A stretch of 64,000 nucleotides of DNA from Bacteroidota bacterium (GCA_020161535.1 JAIUNW010000014.1:1-64000), one strand, 5' to 3'; shown: positions 23,169 through 32,904, numbered from the stretch's first letter. Program-made: numbers and translations. The notes: generated by a model not told the origin, from the sequence alone.

Positions 23169-24149
23169 TTAAAAATACATGCCGGCCATTAAATAATTTC
23201 TGACATAGTCGTCTACCCCTTCTTCGAGCGTGTAGAATTTTTCCCGGTACCCCGCCGCTTTGAGTTTATGCATATCGGCTTCGGTAAAATATTGATACTT
23301 GTCGCGGATGTCTTCAGGCATATCTATAAACCGTATCACCGGCTCCCGATCCATGCCGCTAAAAGTTGCTTCGGCCAAATGCAAAAAAGCCCGCGCGGTA
23401 CCTGTTCCCAAATTATACAAACCCGATGCGGGTTGGTTTTCCATCAACCAGTAACAGACTTTCAAAATATCTTTCACGTAGATGAAATCACGCAACTGCT
23501 CACCGTCTTTGAAATCGGGACGATGTGACCGAAATAATTTCATCTCTCCACTGTTCTTTACCTGGTTGAACGTATGCCAGATCACCGATGCCATTCTGCC
23601 TTTGTGGTATTCGTTCGGCCCATACACATTGAAGAATTTCAATCCCGCCCAGAACGGTGGCTGCGCGGTTTGCTGCAATGCCCATTTGTCAAATTCATTT
23701 TTCGATACGCCATAGGGATTCAGCGGCTTCAATTTGAATGGCAAATCATGGTCGTCGCTATACCCCAACGCACCATCGCCATAAGTGGCCGCCGACGATG
23801 CATATACCAGCGGTATGTTTTTTTCCACGCAATAATTCCAGATATTTTTCGAGTACGCTACATTGAGTTTCTCATGAACGGCATAATCAAACTCAGTGGT
23901 GTCGGTACGTGCTCCAATGTGAAATACAAAATCGATTTTGGTTTCGGTTGTTTGCAGCCATTGAAACAGGTTGTTGCGCTCAATGCGCAGCGCGTATTTT
24001 TTTCCTGCGAGGTTGGGTTCTTTCGCGCGGTGCGAAAAATCGTCGACCAACAAGAGGTTTTCGAATCCTTTCTTGTTGAGGAAGCCCGCTAAGCAACTGC
24101 CGATGAAGCCTGCTGCGCCGGTGAGGAGAATGGTGGAGGAGGGTTGCAT
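23169..24149 (-). CDS. hldD: ADP-L-glycero-D-manno-heptose 6-epimerase
   Basis: An extended short-chain dehydrogenase of 326 residues that epimerises ADP-D,D-heptose to ADP-L,D-heptose for the lipopolysaccharide inner core. The NADP loop reads LTGAAGFIGSCLAGFL, the catalytic Tyr-Lys is NPYGVSKNEF, and FFNVYGPNEYHKGRMASV plus GEQLRDFIYVKDI are the substrate-binding segments characteristic of HldD/RfaD. It is monocistronic here; the other heptose genes are not in the window. Its start is 48 bases from repeat B3. Confidence 0.92.
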   Translation of the reverse strand: MQPSSTILLTGAAGFIGSCLAGFLNKKGFENLLLVDDFSHRAKEPNLAGKKYALRIERNNLFQWLQTTETKIDFVFHIGARTDTTEFDYAVHEKLNVAYSKNIWNYCVEKNIPLVYASSAATYGDGALGYSDDHDLPFKLKPLNPYGVSKNEFDKWALQQTAQPPFWAGLKFFNVYGPNEYHKGRMASVIWHTFNQVKNSGEMKLFRSHRPDFKDGEQLRDFIYVKDILKVCYWLMENQPASGLYNLGTGTARAFLHLAEATFSGMDREPVIRFIDMPEDIRDKYQYFTEADMHKLKAAGYREKFYTLEEGVDDYVRNYLMAGMYF

Positions 24150-24196
24150 GCGGGCGAAGTTAGTGGTTTTTTTGGGGGGCTGGTTGTCTGCCCGCT

Positions 24197-24248
24197 GTTT
24201 CTCGCCGAGGGGTTTCTCGCAGAGACCGCGGGGGAACAGAGATTTTTT
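24197..24248 (+). repeat. Dispersed repeat family B, copy B3 (left inverted repeat of islet)
   Basis: GTTTCTCGCCGAGGGGTTTC continuing TCGCAGAGACCGCGGGGGAA and CAGAGATTTTT. The reverse complement of 25703-25753 matches at 49 of 51 positions. Confidence 0.9.
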
Positions 24249-24380
24249 TGCCGGGGGTGATTTGTTGTAGTGGGCGAATTGTGGGGCAGGCAGTTTTGTC
24301 GATTTTGTTGTGTAGCGTGCGGAGTTTTTTATGGTTCAGTGCGAGAAGTGAATTGTTTTATTGTTTGTTTTTTTGGTTTT

Positions 24381-24464
24381 TGTCTGGTTCTATTTGGTTT
24401 ATGTCAGGTTTTATTTGGTTCATGTCTGGCTCTATTTGGTTTATGTCTGGCTCTATTTGATTTT
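24381..24464. repeat. 21-bp tandem repeat, 4 copies
   Basis: Four contiguous 21-base units at 24381, 24402, 24423 and 24444, consensus TGTCTGGCTCTATTTGGTTT. The surrounding 24249-24758 is T/G-rich and contains no supported gene; the plus-strand frames through it encode repeat-derived Phe/Leu/Trp-rich peptides. Confidence 0.9.
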
Positions 24465-24758
24465 TTTTGGTTTGATGTGCGTTTTGTTTGGTTCGGGCTT
24501 TGTTTTGATTTGATTAATGCGGGTTTGGCTTGTTTCTATATAGGTTTGGTTGTGTCAATGGTTGCTGTTGTTATGATCTAAAGTATTTGACTTTAAAAAC
24601 CATCTTTTGTTGCGAAGATTTGTGTTGGATTTGATTGCAGGTGTGTTTCTTGGCGAGAACGTTGGTCTTTGATGTTGGCTTCAAATGCATATTTTGTTGC
24701 AACGGCCTTTATTTGATGTGGATACATGGCGCTGGATGAGTATGTGTATTGCTAGATG

Positions 24759-25145
24759 TTAGTAGGTGCGGCTGTTGATGAATCGGTGAATGCCGTTTTT
24801 GAGAAGTGTTTCGTTGAAATTGATGAGGAGCCCAAGTTTGTAGTCGCCGAGTTTGAGGTAGCTGATTATTTGTCGGCGGTGAATGGCTTCTATTTGTGTT
24901 ACTGATTTTATTTCCAGTAATAGTTTATCCTCGACAACGATGTCGGCTTTGTAAGCGGGGCCGATCTTTTGACCGTTGTATATTACCCAAATCGGTTTTT
25001 GTTGTTCAACGTAAAGCCCTATGGTTCTGCAACTGTGCGCAACAATTTCTTCATACATTTTTTCGAAAAGGCCCGGGCCAAATTGTCGATGCACATCCAG
25101 GCAAATGCCAATGACTTGCGTTGCGAGTTCGTTTTCAATGGTCAT
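24759..25145 (-). CDS. GxxExxY protein (PD-(D/E)XK nuclease-like fold)
   Basis: 128 residues. The defining motif is G25LFEKMY31 (GxxExxY). A nuclease-like core follows: D68 in YKADIV and E78-I-K80 in LLLEIKSV, fitting the D...ExK metal site of the PD-(D/E)XK superfamily. The C-terminus has the usual LLINFNETLLKNGIHRFIN segment. GxxExxY proteins are numerous in Bacteroidota genomes as orphan genes with no established function. The gene lies inside a 1.56-kb segment bounded by family B inverted repeats, between hldD and purL. Confidence 0.92.
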   Translation of the reverse strand: MTIENELATQVIGICLDVHRQFGPGLFEKMYEEIVAHSCRTIGLYVEQQKPIWVIYNGQKIGPAYKADIVVEDKLLLEIKSVTQIEAIHRRQIISYLKLGDYKLGLLINFNETLLKNGIHRFINSRTY

Positions 25146-25702
25146 TTCCCATCAAGGTACTTTGATCCAAGGCATCATTGAACCCATTTTCACAATCTGG
25201 GTTAAAACACGGTTTTTATACAAATGAAGAATTAGCACCTGTGTAAGCATGAAAAAAGCACGTGAACAACAGAATATCCATTTGAAAAATGCAATAGAAT
25301 GAACCAGTAATGTAGGAGCTATAAAATGAGAGTGCTGTAAGAGGAAATAGTAAGAAAAGATTACTGAAGGTGTAACCATTGACGTTCAATTACCTACTTT
25401 CAACGCTATGACCACTACTCAGCTCAAAAATTAATTTTCGTTAACAAGTGATTACCCTGCTACTTATCGTTAACAAATGATTATCCAACTATAATCAAAG
25501 CTATCCGCTGATGCAAGCGCTTATTTCTATTCCGCCCAGATGAACGGTCGATTACTTTTAATTGAATCGCCCTACGCCAGCACCTAACTCAATTTTCACA
25601 TACTAATAAACAATCAGCCACTGTCAAACGAATCAAACTAAGCAATGGAACTATTTATGCCAGCACCTTCAACCCGCAAAACAAACCAAATCAACCCTAC
25701 CC
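25146..25702. other. AT-rich stretch without a recognised gene; one 29-bp duplication
   Basis: No convincing reading frame on either strand. The only structure seen is a tandem pair of 29-base units at 25438-25466 and 25467-25495 sharing TCGTTAACAARTGATTA. This is the promoter side of the GxxExxY gene and the right half of the family B islet. Confidence 0.6.
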
Positions 25703-25753
25703 AAAAATCTCCGTTCCCCCGTGGTCTCTGCGAGAAACCCCTCGGCGAGAAAC
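25703..25753 (-). repeat. Dispersed repeat family B, copy B4 (right inverted repeat of islet)
   Basis: AAAAATCTCCGTTCCCCCGT continuing GGTCTCTGCGAGAAACCCCT and CGGCGAGAAAC, the inverse of B3 with two differences. It ends 36 bases before the purL stop codon. Confidence 0.9.
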
Positions 25754-25789
25754 CGTCGGGGTCTCTCATACGAAACCCACAGCGCTCTC

Positions 25790-28021
25790 CTACAGCGTGG
25801 TCATCGCGTGCTCTGCCGCATGGCCCGCCAACAAATTCGCAATCGCTGTATCATATTTCTCTTTCCAGAAACCAATCGTACCCCAATTGTCGCCATCAAT
25901 CACCAGTTCGCCCGGGGTGACGATACCGAGGTTGGTGAAGGCTTGCGTGCCGAGCGCGCTTTCGAAAGCGGACTCCTGGCCGGCACTAACGGTCACGATC
26001 ACCCGCGATTGTCCTTCGCCGAAGAGATAGGCATCGGGGCGAATGGCTGCGTCGGTGGCGATGGAGAAGCCGAGGTTATTGAAGAAGCCGGCTTCGGTGA
26101 GGGCAACGAACAAACCACCTTCGGAAAGGTCGTGCGCCGACTTGATCAGTTTGTTTTTGATCAACAGGGTTACTGCTTGTTGCAGGGCAAGTTCTTCGTC
26201 GATATCAAAATGCGGAGCGGGTGAAAATTCAACGCCGTGCAATTTGTGCAGGTATTCGGAACTGTTGATGCAGTTGGTTGATTGGCCGATGAGGTAGATC
26301 GCATCGCCAGGTTCAACAAAAGAAAGCGTCATCTTCTCCTTCCAGTTGTCGAGCAGTCCCACCATGCCGATGGTGGGGGTAGGATACACCGCGCCTTCGG
26401 GGTGTTGGTTGTAGAAGCTGACATTACCACCGGTAACCGGTGTATTGAATCGACGGCAGGCATCGCCCATGCCCTTGATGGCATTGACGAATTGGTAGTA
26501 GACCTGTGGGTCGTAGGGGTTGCCGAAATTGAGACAGTTGGTAACGCCCAGGGGCTCACCGCCGCTGCACACGATGTTGCGGGCCGCTTCGGCCACGGCG
26601 ATCATCGCGCCTTTGTAGGGATCGGCATATACATATCGACTGTTGCAATCGGTGGTAACGGCCAGGGCTTTTTCACTGGGCTTGGCCAGCACGATGGCCG
26701 CATCGCTGGGACCATTGGTGGAGGTATTGCCCGTACCTACCATACTGTCGTATTGCACATATACCGCGCGCTTGCTGGCGATATTCGGAATGGTAATTAA
26801 TTTTTCTGCTGTGGCTTTCAGGTCAGCTGGTACCGCGATGCTGGCGGGATTGAATGCATTGGTCTTCGTGAGATAGGCCGGTGTTTCGTAGGGACGATCG
26901 TATTGCGGTGCACCACCACCGAGTACCAATTCTTCTGCGGGCAGCGAAGCATCGAGCTCACCGTGCATATAAAAATCGAGCAGGCCGGTATCAGTCACTT
27001 CGCCGATGACGGCACAGGGCAGGTCCCATTTCTCGAAGATGGCTTCTACTAAATGCTCCTTGCCTTTTTCAACCACCATCAACATGCGCTCCTGGCTTTC
27101 GCTGAGCAGCAGTTCCCAGGTTTTCATATTGGCCTGGCGGGTGGGCACTTTGTCGAGGTCGATCCGCATACCCACGCCTCCCTTGGCACTCATTTCGGCG
27201 GTAGAACAAATGATGCCGGCAGCACCCATGTCTTGCATGCCCACCACGGCGCCGGTCTGGATTACTTCCAGGCAGGCTTCGAGCAATTTCTTCTCCTGGA
27301 ATGGATCGCCTACCTGCACAGCCGGTAGTTCTTCGGCGCTTTCGGCGGTGATATCGGCCGAAGCAAATGAAGCGCCGCCAATCCCGTCTTTACCGGTGGC
27401 TGATCCCACGAACATCACGGGATTGCCTTTGCCCGCTGCGGTAGCGCTAACGGTTTCGCCGGCTTTTACAATGCCCACGCTCATGGCATTTACTAGGGGG
27501 TTGGTATGGTAACATCCTTCAAAATAAATTTCGCCACCCACCGTAGGTACCCCGAAGCAGTTGCCATAGTGGCCAATACCGTGTACGATGCCGCCGAGCA
27601 GGTGTTGGGTTTTGCCTTCGGTGAGTTTCCCAAACCGCAGCGAGTTCAGGGCGGCGATGGGCCGGGCGCCCATGGTGAAAATATCGCGGTGAATACCGCC
27701 AACCCCGGTGGCCGCTCCCTGAAAGGGTTCGATGGCCGAAGGGTGGTTATGGCTTTCGATCTTGAACACCACACCGTAGCCATCGCCCATGTCCATGAGT
27801 CCGGCGTTCTCCTCTCCTGCTGCAACCAACATGCGGCCGCCTTCGCGGGGCAGGGTCTTCAGCCACTTGATCGAGTTTTTATAACTACAGTGCTCGCTCC
27901 ACATGCCGCTGAATGCACAGAGTTCGTTGAAGTTGGGCGTGCGGCCAAGTTTCTGTTTAATGAGTTCGAATTCTTCTGCAGTGAGCCTGAGTTGTTCGGC
28001 GGTAGTAACGGTAATATCCAT
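25790..28021 (-). CDS. purL: Phosphoribosylformylglycinamidine synthase, small-type PurL
   Basis: Converts FGAR to FGAM in purine synthesis with ATP and ammonia. At 743 residues this is the small PurL, which works in a complex with PurS and the glutaminase PurQ; neither gene is in the window. The N-terminus carries FSGMWSEHCSYKNS with the catalytic His (about residue 44), followed by VVFKIESHNHPSAIEPFQGA and the glycine-rich AIRS-type nucleotide sites (GGVGMRIDLD, GTGNTSTNGPSDA). The second AIRS half ends with SAHDLSEGGLFVALTEAGF. It is a single transcription unit 54 bases from the glycosyltransferase stop. Confidence 0.95.
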   Translation of the reverse strand: MDITVTTAEQLRLTAEEFELIKQKLGRTPNFNELCAFSGMWSEHCSYKNSIKWLKTLPREGGRMLVAAGEENAGLMDMGDGYGVVFKIESHNHPSAIEPFQGAATGVGGIHRDIFTMGARPIAALNSLRFGKLTEGKTQHLLGGIVHGIGHYGNCFGVPTVGGEIYFEGCYHTNPLVNAMSVGIVKAGETVSATAAGKGNPVMFVGSATGKDGIGGASFASADITAESAEELPAVQVGDPFQEKKLLEACLEVIQTGAVVGMQDMGAAGIICSTAEMSAKGGVGMRIDLDKVPTRQANMKTWELLLSESQERMLMVVEKGKEHLVEAIFEKWDLPCAVIGEVTDTGLLDFYMHGELDASLPAEELVLGGGAPQYDRPYETPAYLTKTNAFNPASIAVPADLKATAEKLITIPNIASKRAVYVQYDSMVGTGNTSTNGPSDAAIVLAKPSEKALAVTTDCNSRYVYADPYKGAMIAVAEAARNIVCSGGEPLGVTNCLNFGNPYDPQVYYQFVNAIKGMGDACRRFNTPVTGGNVSFYNQHPEGAVYPTPTIGMVGLLDNWKEKMTLSFVEPGDAIYLIGQSTNCINSSEYLHKLHGVEFSPAPHFDIDEELALQQAVTLLIKNKLIKSAHDLSEGGLFVALTEAGFFNNLGFSIATDAAIRPDAYLFGEGQSRVIVTVSAGQESAFESALGTQAFTNLGIVTPGELVIDGDNWGTIGFWKEKYDTAIANLLAGHAAEHAMTTL

Positions 28022-28075
28022 ATGTCCGGGAAGGATGGTGAAACAGGTTATAAGTTGTTCTAAGAAAGCGCAAAC

Positions 28076-29203
28076 TTACGACGATTTGGCGATCGTTTCG
28101 CGATAAATGACGATCACCCGGGAGGTGTCGAACTGGGCCTGCATGAGGGCACGCCCGGCAGCACCCATCGCGTTGCGCGCATCCGCCGAAAGGCGTAAAA
28201 TATTTTCCATTTTCTGCTGCAGCGCTTCGTTTTGTTGCTGTTGGTTGCTGCCACTAAAAACAAAACCCGATATGCCGTCTTTGACCAGGTCGCGGCAGCC
28301 GCGCAGGTCAGGCACCACAACGGGCAGTTCCATGCTGGCGGCTTCCATCAGCGAGCGGGGAATGCCTTCACTATAATAAGAGGTGAAGGCATAGGCGTCG
28401 GCCTGTTCGAGCCAGAGGCGCACATCGTCGGAAGCGCCTTTGTACTGGATCCAGCCTTTGCGCTGCCATTGTTCCAGGTCGGCCATCGGCAGTTTATCGG
28501 GGTGATTGGGTTCGGGCAGGCCGAGCAGCCAGCCTTCTACGGCATAGCCTTTTTGCTGCAAGGCAGCGATCGATTGTGCGTAGCGGGTGATGCCCTTGCT
28601 TTTAAGCAGGCGGCTGCAGAGTATAAAGCGAAACGGATGTGCTTGCCGGCGGAGATAGGGCGCCTGTCGCTGAAAATAGTTCGTATTAATGCCTTCGCCG
28701 GGCAACAATTTTATTTTGTGGCTGGGCACCAGGTCTAATTCGCGGAAGGTATCGGCATCGGCGTTGTTGAGAAACCAGACTTCGCTGGCGTGTTGGCCCA
28801 CGAGGCGATAACCGGCTTTGGCAAAATACCAGGTGATTTTTTTATGTGCAAAAGGATAACCGAGCCCCGTTACCACTGCGATGGCGGGGATATTGTTTTT
28901 CGCAGCGGCCAGCGAGCCCCAGATATTGGCTTTGATGGCGTAGTGGAAAATTAAATCGGGTTTTTCGGCCGCGTAGATTTTTTTGAGTCGCCGGTAGAGC
29001 CACCAGTCGGTCAGTGGATTGCGCGAACGGTTGTTGAAGGGAATAGCGACGAAGCGACAGCCGGCCCCTTCGAGTTTGTCGGCAAAGGCATCGCGGGCAG
29101 CCACTACCAAAATGGTATGTCCGTCGTTTTGCAAAGCCTTGATGATATCCAGCCTGAATTGGTGAACGGTCCACGCGTTCGGCGAAACAAAAGCAATCAA
29201 CAT
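28076..29203 (-). CDS. GT4-family glycosyltransferase
   Basis: 375 residues from the ATG at 29203; the frame runs up to 29713 but that extension is antisense to the divergent gene. A GT-B fold is indicated: an N-terminal Rossmann half (MLIAFVSPNAWTVHQFRLDI, VTGLGYPFAHKK) and a C-terminal half with FILCSRLLKSKGITRYAQSI and the nucleotide-sugar E-x7-E element in YYSEGIPRSLMEAASMELPV. Such enzymes transfer sugars from nucleotide donors onto polysaccharide or lipid-linked acceptors at the cytoplasmic membrane face; donor and acceptor are unknown. It is divergent from a polytopic membrane protein 33 bases away, suggesting a shared surface-glycan function. Confidence 0.88.
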   Translation of the reverse strand: MLIAFVSPNAWTVHQFRLDIIKALQNDGHTILVVAARDAFADKLEGAGCRFVAIPFNNRSRNPLTDWWLYRRLKKIYAAEKPDLIFHYAIKANIWGSLAAAKNNIPAIAVVTGLGYPFAHKKITWYFAKAGYRLVGQHASEVWFLNNADADTFRELDLVPSHKIKLLPGEGINTNYFQRQAPYLRRQAHPFRFILCSRLLKSKGITRYAQSIAALQQKGYAVEGWLLGLPEPNHPDKLPMADLEQWQRKGWIQYKGASDDVRLWLEQADAYAFTSYYSEGIPRSLMEAASMELPVVVPDLRGCRDLVKDGISGFVFSGSNQQQQNEALQQKMENILRLSADARNAMGAAGRALMQAQFDTSRVIVIYRETIAKSS

Positions 29204-29236
29204 TGGGCCAAATGTATAGCTTTGAAAAGGAAAATC

Positions 29237-30517
29237 ATGGCAGGCATGGACATATACCTGAGATTTGCAGCAGGTCTGGTTGTATTGTTTTTTTTCACCC
29301 GTTGGATCAGTCGAAAGATTGATCCCGGTTTTGGCGACGGCGCCCTGGTGCTGGCGCTGGCCATCAAGATCGCTTGTGGTGCAGCGTATGGGTATATTTT
29401 TTTGCGGATCTATGGCGGCGATGATACCTGGCTGATCAACCGCGACAGCATGGTGGAAACGGCTGTGCTGAAACACAGTCCGGCGCTGTATTTCAATGAT
29501 ATCGATGTGGTTCGGTTGGTGAAGGAAATGGGCTGGATTGAGGGACTGGGGCATTTCCGGGAAAAGCTGGAATGGGCGATGATCACCAAACCTTTGTCGC
29601 TCGTTAATTTTTTGAGCGAGGGCGATTATTATGTGAACCTCCTGGCCTTTACGGCCTTTGGTTTCTGGGGACCATTTCTCTTTTTCCAGGTGTTGCGTAA
29701 AACCTGGCCGCAATATGGCAATGTGTTTTTCTGGATGGTATTTGCGTACCTGCCGGTGGTGTTTTGGCTCAGTGGGATTAGGGGCGATGGGCGCGATTTT
29801 GTGTTTATCAGTGCGGGCATTTATTGTTTTGATTTGTATTTCAGAACGGGTCGGCGGTCGATGTTTTGGTGGGCGGTTCTTTGTTTGTTGCTGTTGACCA
29901 TTACACGTACGGCATTCGCGTTGATTATGTCGATCGGGCTATTGAGTTGGTGGCTGGCCAAGCGGCAGCAGTCGCGACCTGGTTTGTCGTTCCTGGTGGT
30001 GCACCTGGCGGCGATACTGGTCTTTTTTACCAGTGCGTGGCTGCCCGATCCCTTCAATGCGCCGTCGGGCGTGGTGGCGCGGCAGGCCACTTTCATGCAG
30101 TTGCAGGGCAATACGCGGATTGCGTTGAACCGGTTAAAGCCCAATCCCGGGTCTTTTCTGCAAACGGCGCCGCAGGCATTCAGCAATGTATGGTTCCGGC
30201 CCCTGCCCTGGGAGGCAAAGGGACCCTTGCAATGGCTGATGGTGGCGCAAAACATTATAATAATTTCAATATTTATCCTGGCGGCCTGGTGGTTGTTTCC
30301 GGGTCGGGCGGTTGTTTTTCGCGAACCCTTGTTTTATTTCATGCTGTTTTTTTTCCTGTTCAGCAGTTTCTCGATTGGGTTTACCGTGCCTTTCCCTGGG
30401 GCGATTGTGCGATACCGGGCGGTGGCCGAATTATACCTGCTGTTGATGGGCTTGTTATTGGTTTTGCCTGCCCTCCGATCGTATGATAATTTATTTAATG
30501 TTTATAAAAACAAGTGA
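29237..30517 (+). CDS. Polytopic inner-membrane protein, possibly surface-glycan related
   Basis: 426 residues from the ATG at 29237, preceded by an AAAAGGAAAA purine stretch; M4 is an alternative start. Roughly nine or more hydrophobic helices are visible, for example FAAGLVVLFFFTRW, YVNLLAFTAFGFWGPFLFF, WAVLCLLLLTITRTAFALI and AELYLLLMGLLLVLPAL. Loops contain WLSGIRGDGRDFVF and an RLKPNPGSFLQTAPQAFSN segment. The layout recalls membrane proteins in polysaccharide loci, but I cannot place it in a family. The neighbouring divergent glycosyltransferase supports a glycan role; this is inference. Confidence 0.65.
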   Translation: MAGMDIYLRFAAGLVVLFFFTRWISRKIDPGFGDGALVLALAIKIACGAAYGYIFLRIYGGDDTWLINRDSMVETAVLKHSPALYFNDIDVVRLVKEMGWIEGLGHFREKLEWAMITKPLSLVNFLSEGDYYVNLLAFTAFGFWGPFLFFQVLRKTWPQYGNVFFWMVFAYLPVVFWLSGIRGDGRDFVFISAGIYCFDLYFRTGRRSMFWWAVLCLLLLTITRTAFALIMSIGLLSWWLAKRQQSRPGLSFLVVHLAAILVFFTSAWLPDPFNAPSGVVARQATFMQLQGNTRIALNRLKPNPGSFLQTAPQAFSNVWFRPLPWEAKGPLQWLMVAQNIIIISIFILAAWWLFPGRAVVFREPLFYFMLFFFLFSSFSIGFTVPFPGAIVRYRAVAELYLLLMGLLLVLPALRSYDNLFNVYKNK

Positions 30518-30634
30518 TTCGGGGGCTAAACATTTGCATTCTTCCTCATTTTTTGTGTTTTTTTACGCAACTTCGTCGGCGGTATTTCGAATTTGGACTT
30601 CACCCAATAATCAAGCAAGCTAAAAACAAACTAC

Positions 30635-32824
30635 ATGTCATTACGTTTCAACGCGTTGAACAACATCGCCCAGTCGAAGGAAACACCGCACGTGGGCGCG
30701 GCCAAGATTACAGCCTTGTTCGGAGAGAATGTATTCACCCTGCAAAAAGCAAGGGCATTTTTGAGTGATGAGGGCTATAAGAGCCTGATTGCTTCTGTAA
30801 AAGGGGGCAAACGTATTGACCGTACGGTAGCCAACCAGATTGCTGCCGGTATTCGCCAGTGGGCCGAATCGAAAGGCGTTACGCATTTCAGTCACTGGTT
30901 TCAGCCGTTGACCGGTTCCACCGCCGAAAAGCATGATTCCTTTTTTACCTTGAAAGGCGATGGTACGCCGATTGAAGAGTTTGACGGGGCGGCGCTGATT
31001 CAGCAGGAGCCCGATGCTTCTTCCTTTCCGAATGGTGGCATCCGCGCTACTTTCGAAGCCCGCGGTTACACCGCCTGGGATCCCTCCTCGCCTGCCTTTA
31101 TTCTCGAAGTGGGCCAGGGTGCTACATTGTGTATCCCGACCATCTTTGTTTCTTATACCGGTGAAACGCTCGACTACAAAGCACCATTGTTGAAATCGCT
31201 TGAGGCGTTGAACAAGAGTGCGGTTGAAGTGGCCAATTATTTTGACAAAAACATCACCAAGGTAAATGCCACCCTTGGCTGGGAGCAGGAATATTTTGTG
31301 ATCGACGAAGCCATGTTTATTGCGCGTCCCGACCTCGTATTGAGTGGCCGGACCGTATTTGGACATGCGCCTGCCAAGGGCCAGCAGTTGGAGGACCATT
31401 ATTTCGGCAGCATTCCCGAGCGCGTGTATGCCTTTATGCGTGATTTTGAAAACGAATCGTATAAACTGGGTATCCCCTTACGTACCCGTCACAATGAAGT
31501 GGCGCCGGCACAGTTTGAGTGTGCACCCATCTTTGAAGAAGTGAGTGTAGCGGTTGACCACAACACATTGTTGATGGACATTATGGATCGCGTGGCGCGC
31601 CGGCACAAGCTGCGCGTGTTGTTGCATGAGAAGCCTTTTGCCGGTATCAACGGCAGTGGTAAGCACAACAACTGGAGCATGAGCACTGACACCGGCGTGA
31701 ACCTGTTGGCGCCGGGTAAAACGCCGAAGACCAACCTGATGTTCCTGACCTTCTTTGTGAATACTATCAAGGCGGTGTTTGATTACAGCGATATTTTGCG
31801 GGCGTCGATTGCCTCTGCGGGAAATGATCACCGTTTGGGTGCCAATGAAGCGCCGCCGGCGATTATTTCTGTATTCGTTGGTCAGTATTTGAGCAATGTA
31901 TTGAAGGAAGTGAAAGAGCGCGTGGGTGAAAAATTTGATGAGCAGGATGAAGCCATTTTGAAATTGGACCTGCACCGTAGTATTCCTGAATTGTTGTTAG
32001 ACAATACCGATCGCAACCGGACATCGCCCTTTGCGTTTACCGGCAACAAGTTTGAGTTCCGTGCGGTGGGCTCTGCCGCCAACTGCGCCAACCCGATGAC
32101 GGTATTGAATACCATCATGGCCGATACCTTGAAGAAGTTCAAGAAAGACGTGGATGCCTTGATTGAGAAAGGCGAGAAAAAAGAGATTGCCATCATGCAT
32201 GTGATTCGCGAGTATATTGTAGCGAGCGAAGCGGTATTGTTTGAAGGCGATGGTTATAGCGAAGCCTGGGAGAAGGAAGCCGAGAAGCGTGGTTTGCCGA
32301 ATGTGAAAACCAGTCCGCTGGCCTTCGACGCCATGGTAACAGAGAAGTCTAAAACACTTTTCCAGGAAAACAATGTATTGACCCATGTAGAGCTGGAAGC
32401 GCGTCACGAGATCGAGCTGGAAAAATACATCAAGCGCGTGCAGATCGAAGCGCGTATTATGGGTGAGCTGGCTACGAGCCATGTGTTACCGGCGGCGATC
32501 AAATACCAGAATGTATTGGTGAACAATATCAAGGGCCTGAAAGAAGTGGGTCTCAACGAAGCGAGTTATGCCAACCAGAAGCAGATTTTGGAAAAGATTG
32601 CTGAGCATGTGAACATACTGAGTGATTTGGTAGAGAAGATGATTGAAGCGCGGAAGGTTTGCAATGCGATGGACAATACCCGCACCAAGGCGATCGCGTA
32701 TGAGAGCCAGGTGAAGGCGCCTTATTTTGATGCGATTCGGTACCGGGTTGACAAGCTGGAGTTGCTGATAGATGATACGTATTGGCCGCTGCCGAAGTAC
32801 AGAGAGATGTTGTTTATTCGATAA
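30635..32824 (+). CDS. glnN: Glutamine synthetase type III
   Basis: 729 residues, the length of GSIII enzymes, which make glutamine from glutamate, ammonia and ATP and are dodecameric. Visible landmarks are THFSHWFQPLTGSTAEKHDS near the N-terminus, GWEQEYFVID (metal-binding Glu), LRTRHNEVAPAQFECAP, GINGSGKHNNWSMST (ATP/metal region) and NDHRLGANEAPPAI. The C-terminal GSIII-specific helical domain follows (about 590-729). It is monocistronic with a strong terminator 53 bases after its stop. Confidence 0.96.
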   Translation: MSLRFNALNNIAQSKETPHVGAAKITALFGENVFTLQKARAFLSDEGYKSLIASVKGGKRIDRTVANQIAAGIRQWAESKGVTHFSHWFQPLTGSTAEKHDSFFTLKGDGTPIEEFDGAALIQQEPDASSFPNGGIRATFEARGYTAWDPSSPAFILEVGQGATLCIPTIFVSYTGETLDYKAPLLKSLEALNKSAVEVANYFDKNITKVNATLGWEQEYFVIDEAMFIARPDLVLSGRTVFGHAPAKGQQLEDHYFGSIPERVYAFMRDFENESYKLGIPLRTRHNEVAPAQFECAPIFEEVSVAVDHNTLLMDIMDRVARRHKLRVLLHEKPFAGINGSGKHNNWSMSTDTGVNLLAPGKTPKTNLMFLTFFVNTIKAVFDYSDILRASIASAGNDHRLGANEAPPAIISVFVGQYLSNVLKEVKERVGEKFDEQDEAILKLDLHRSIPELLLDNTDRNRTSPFAFTGNKFEFRAVGSAANCANPMTVLNTIMADTLKKFKKDVDALIEKGEKKEIAIMHVIREYIVASEAVLFEGDGYSEAWEKEAEKRGLPNVKTSPLAFDAMVTEKSKTLFQENNVLTHVELEARHEIELEKYIKRVQIEARIMGELATSHVLPAAIKYQNVLVNNIKGLKEVGLNEASYANQKQILEKIAEHVNILSDLVEKMIEARKVCNAMDNTRTKAIAYESQVKAPYFDAIRYRVDKLELLIDDTYWPLPKYREMLFIR

Positions 32825-32876
32825 GGATTTGCTGATGGGTGCTTCTAACAAGCATTCAGCGCGAGATTAAATAAGA

Positions 32877-32904
32877 GGCTACCGGAAACGGTGGCCTTTT
32901 TTTT
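32877..32904 (+). terminator. Rho-independent terminator of glnN
   Basis: GGCTACCG (32877-32884), GAAA tetraloop, CGGTGGCC (32889-32896), one G-T pair, then eight T (32897-32904). Confidence 0.92.
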
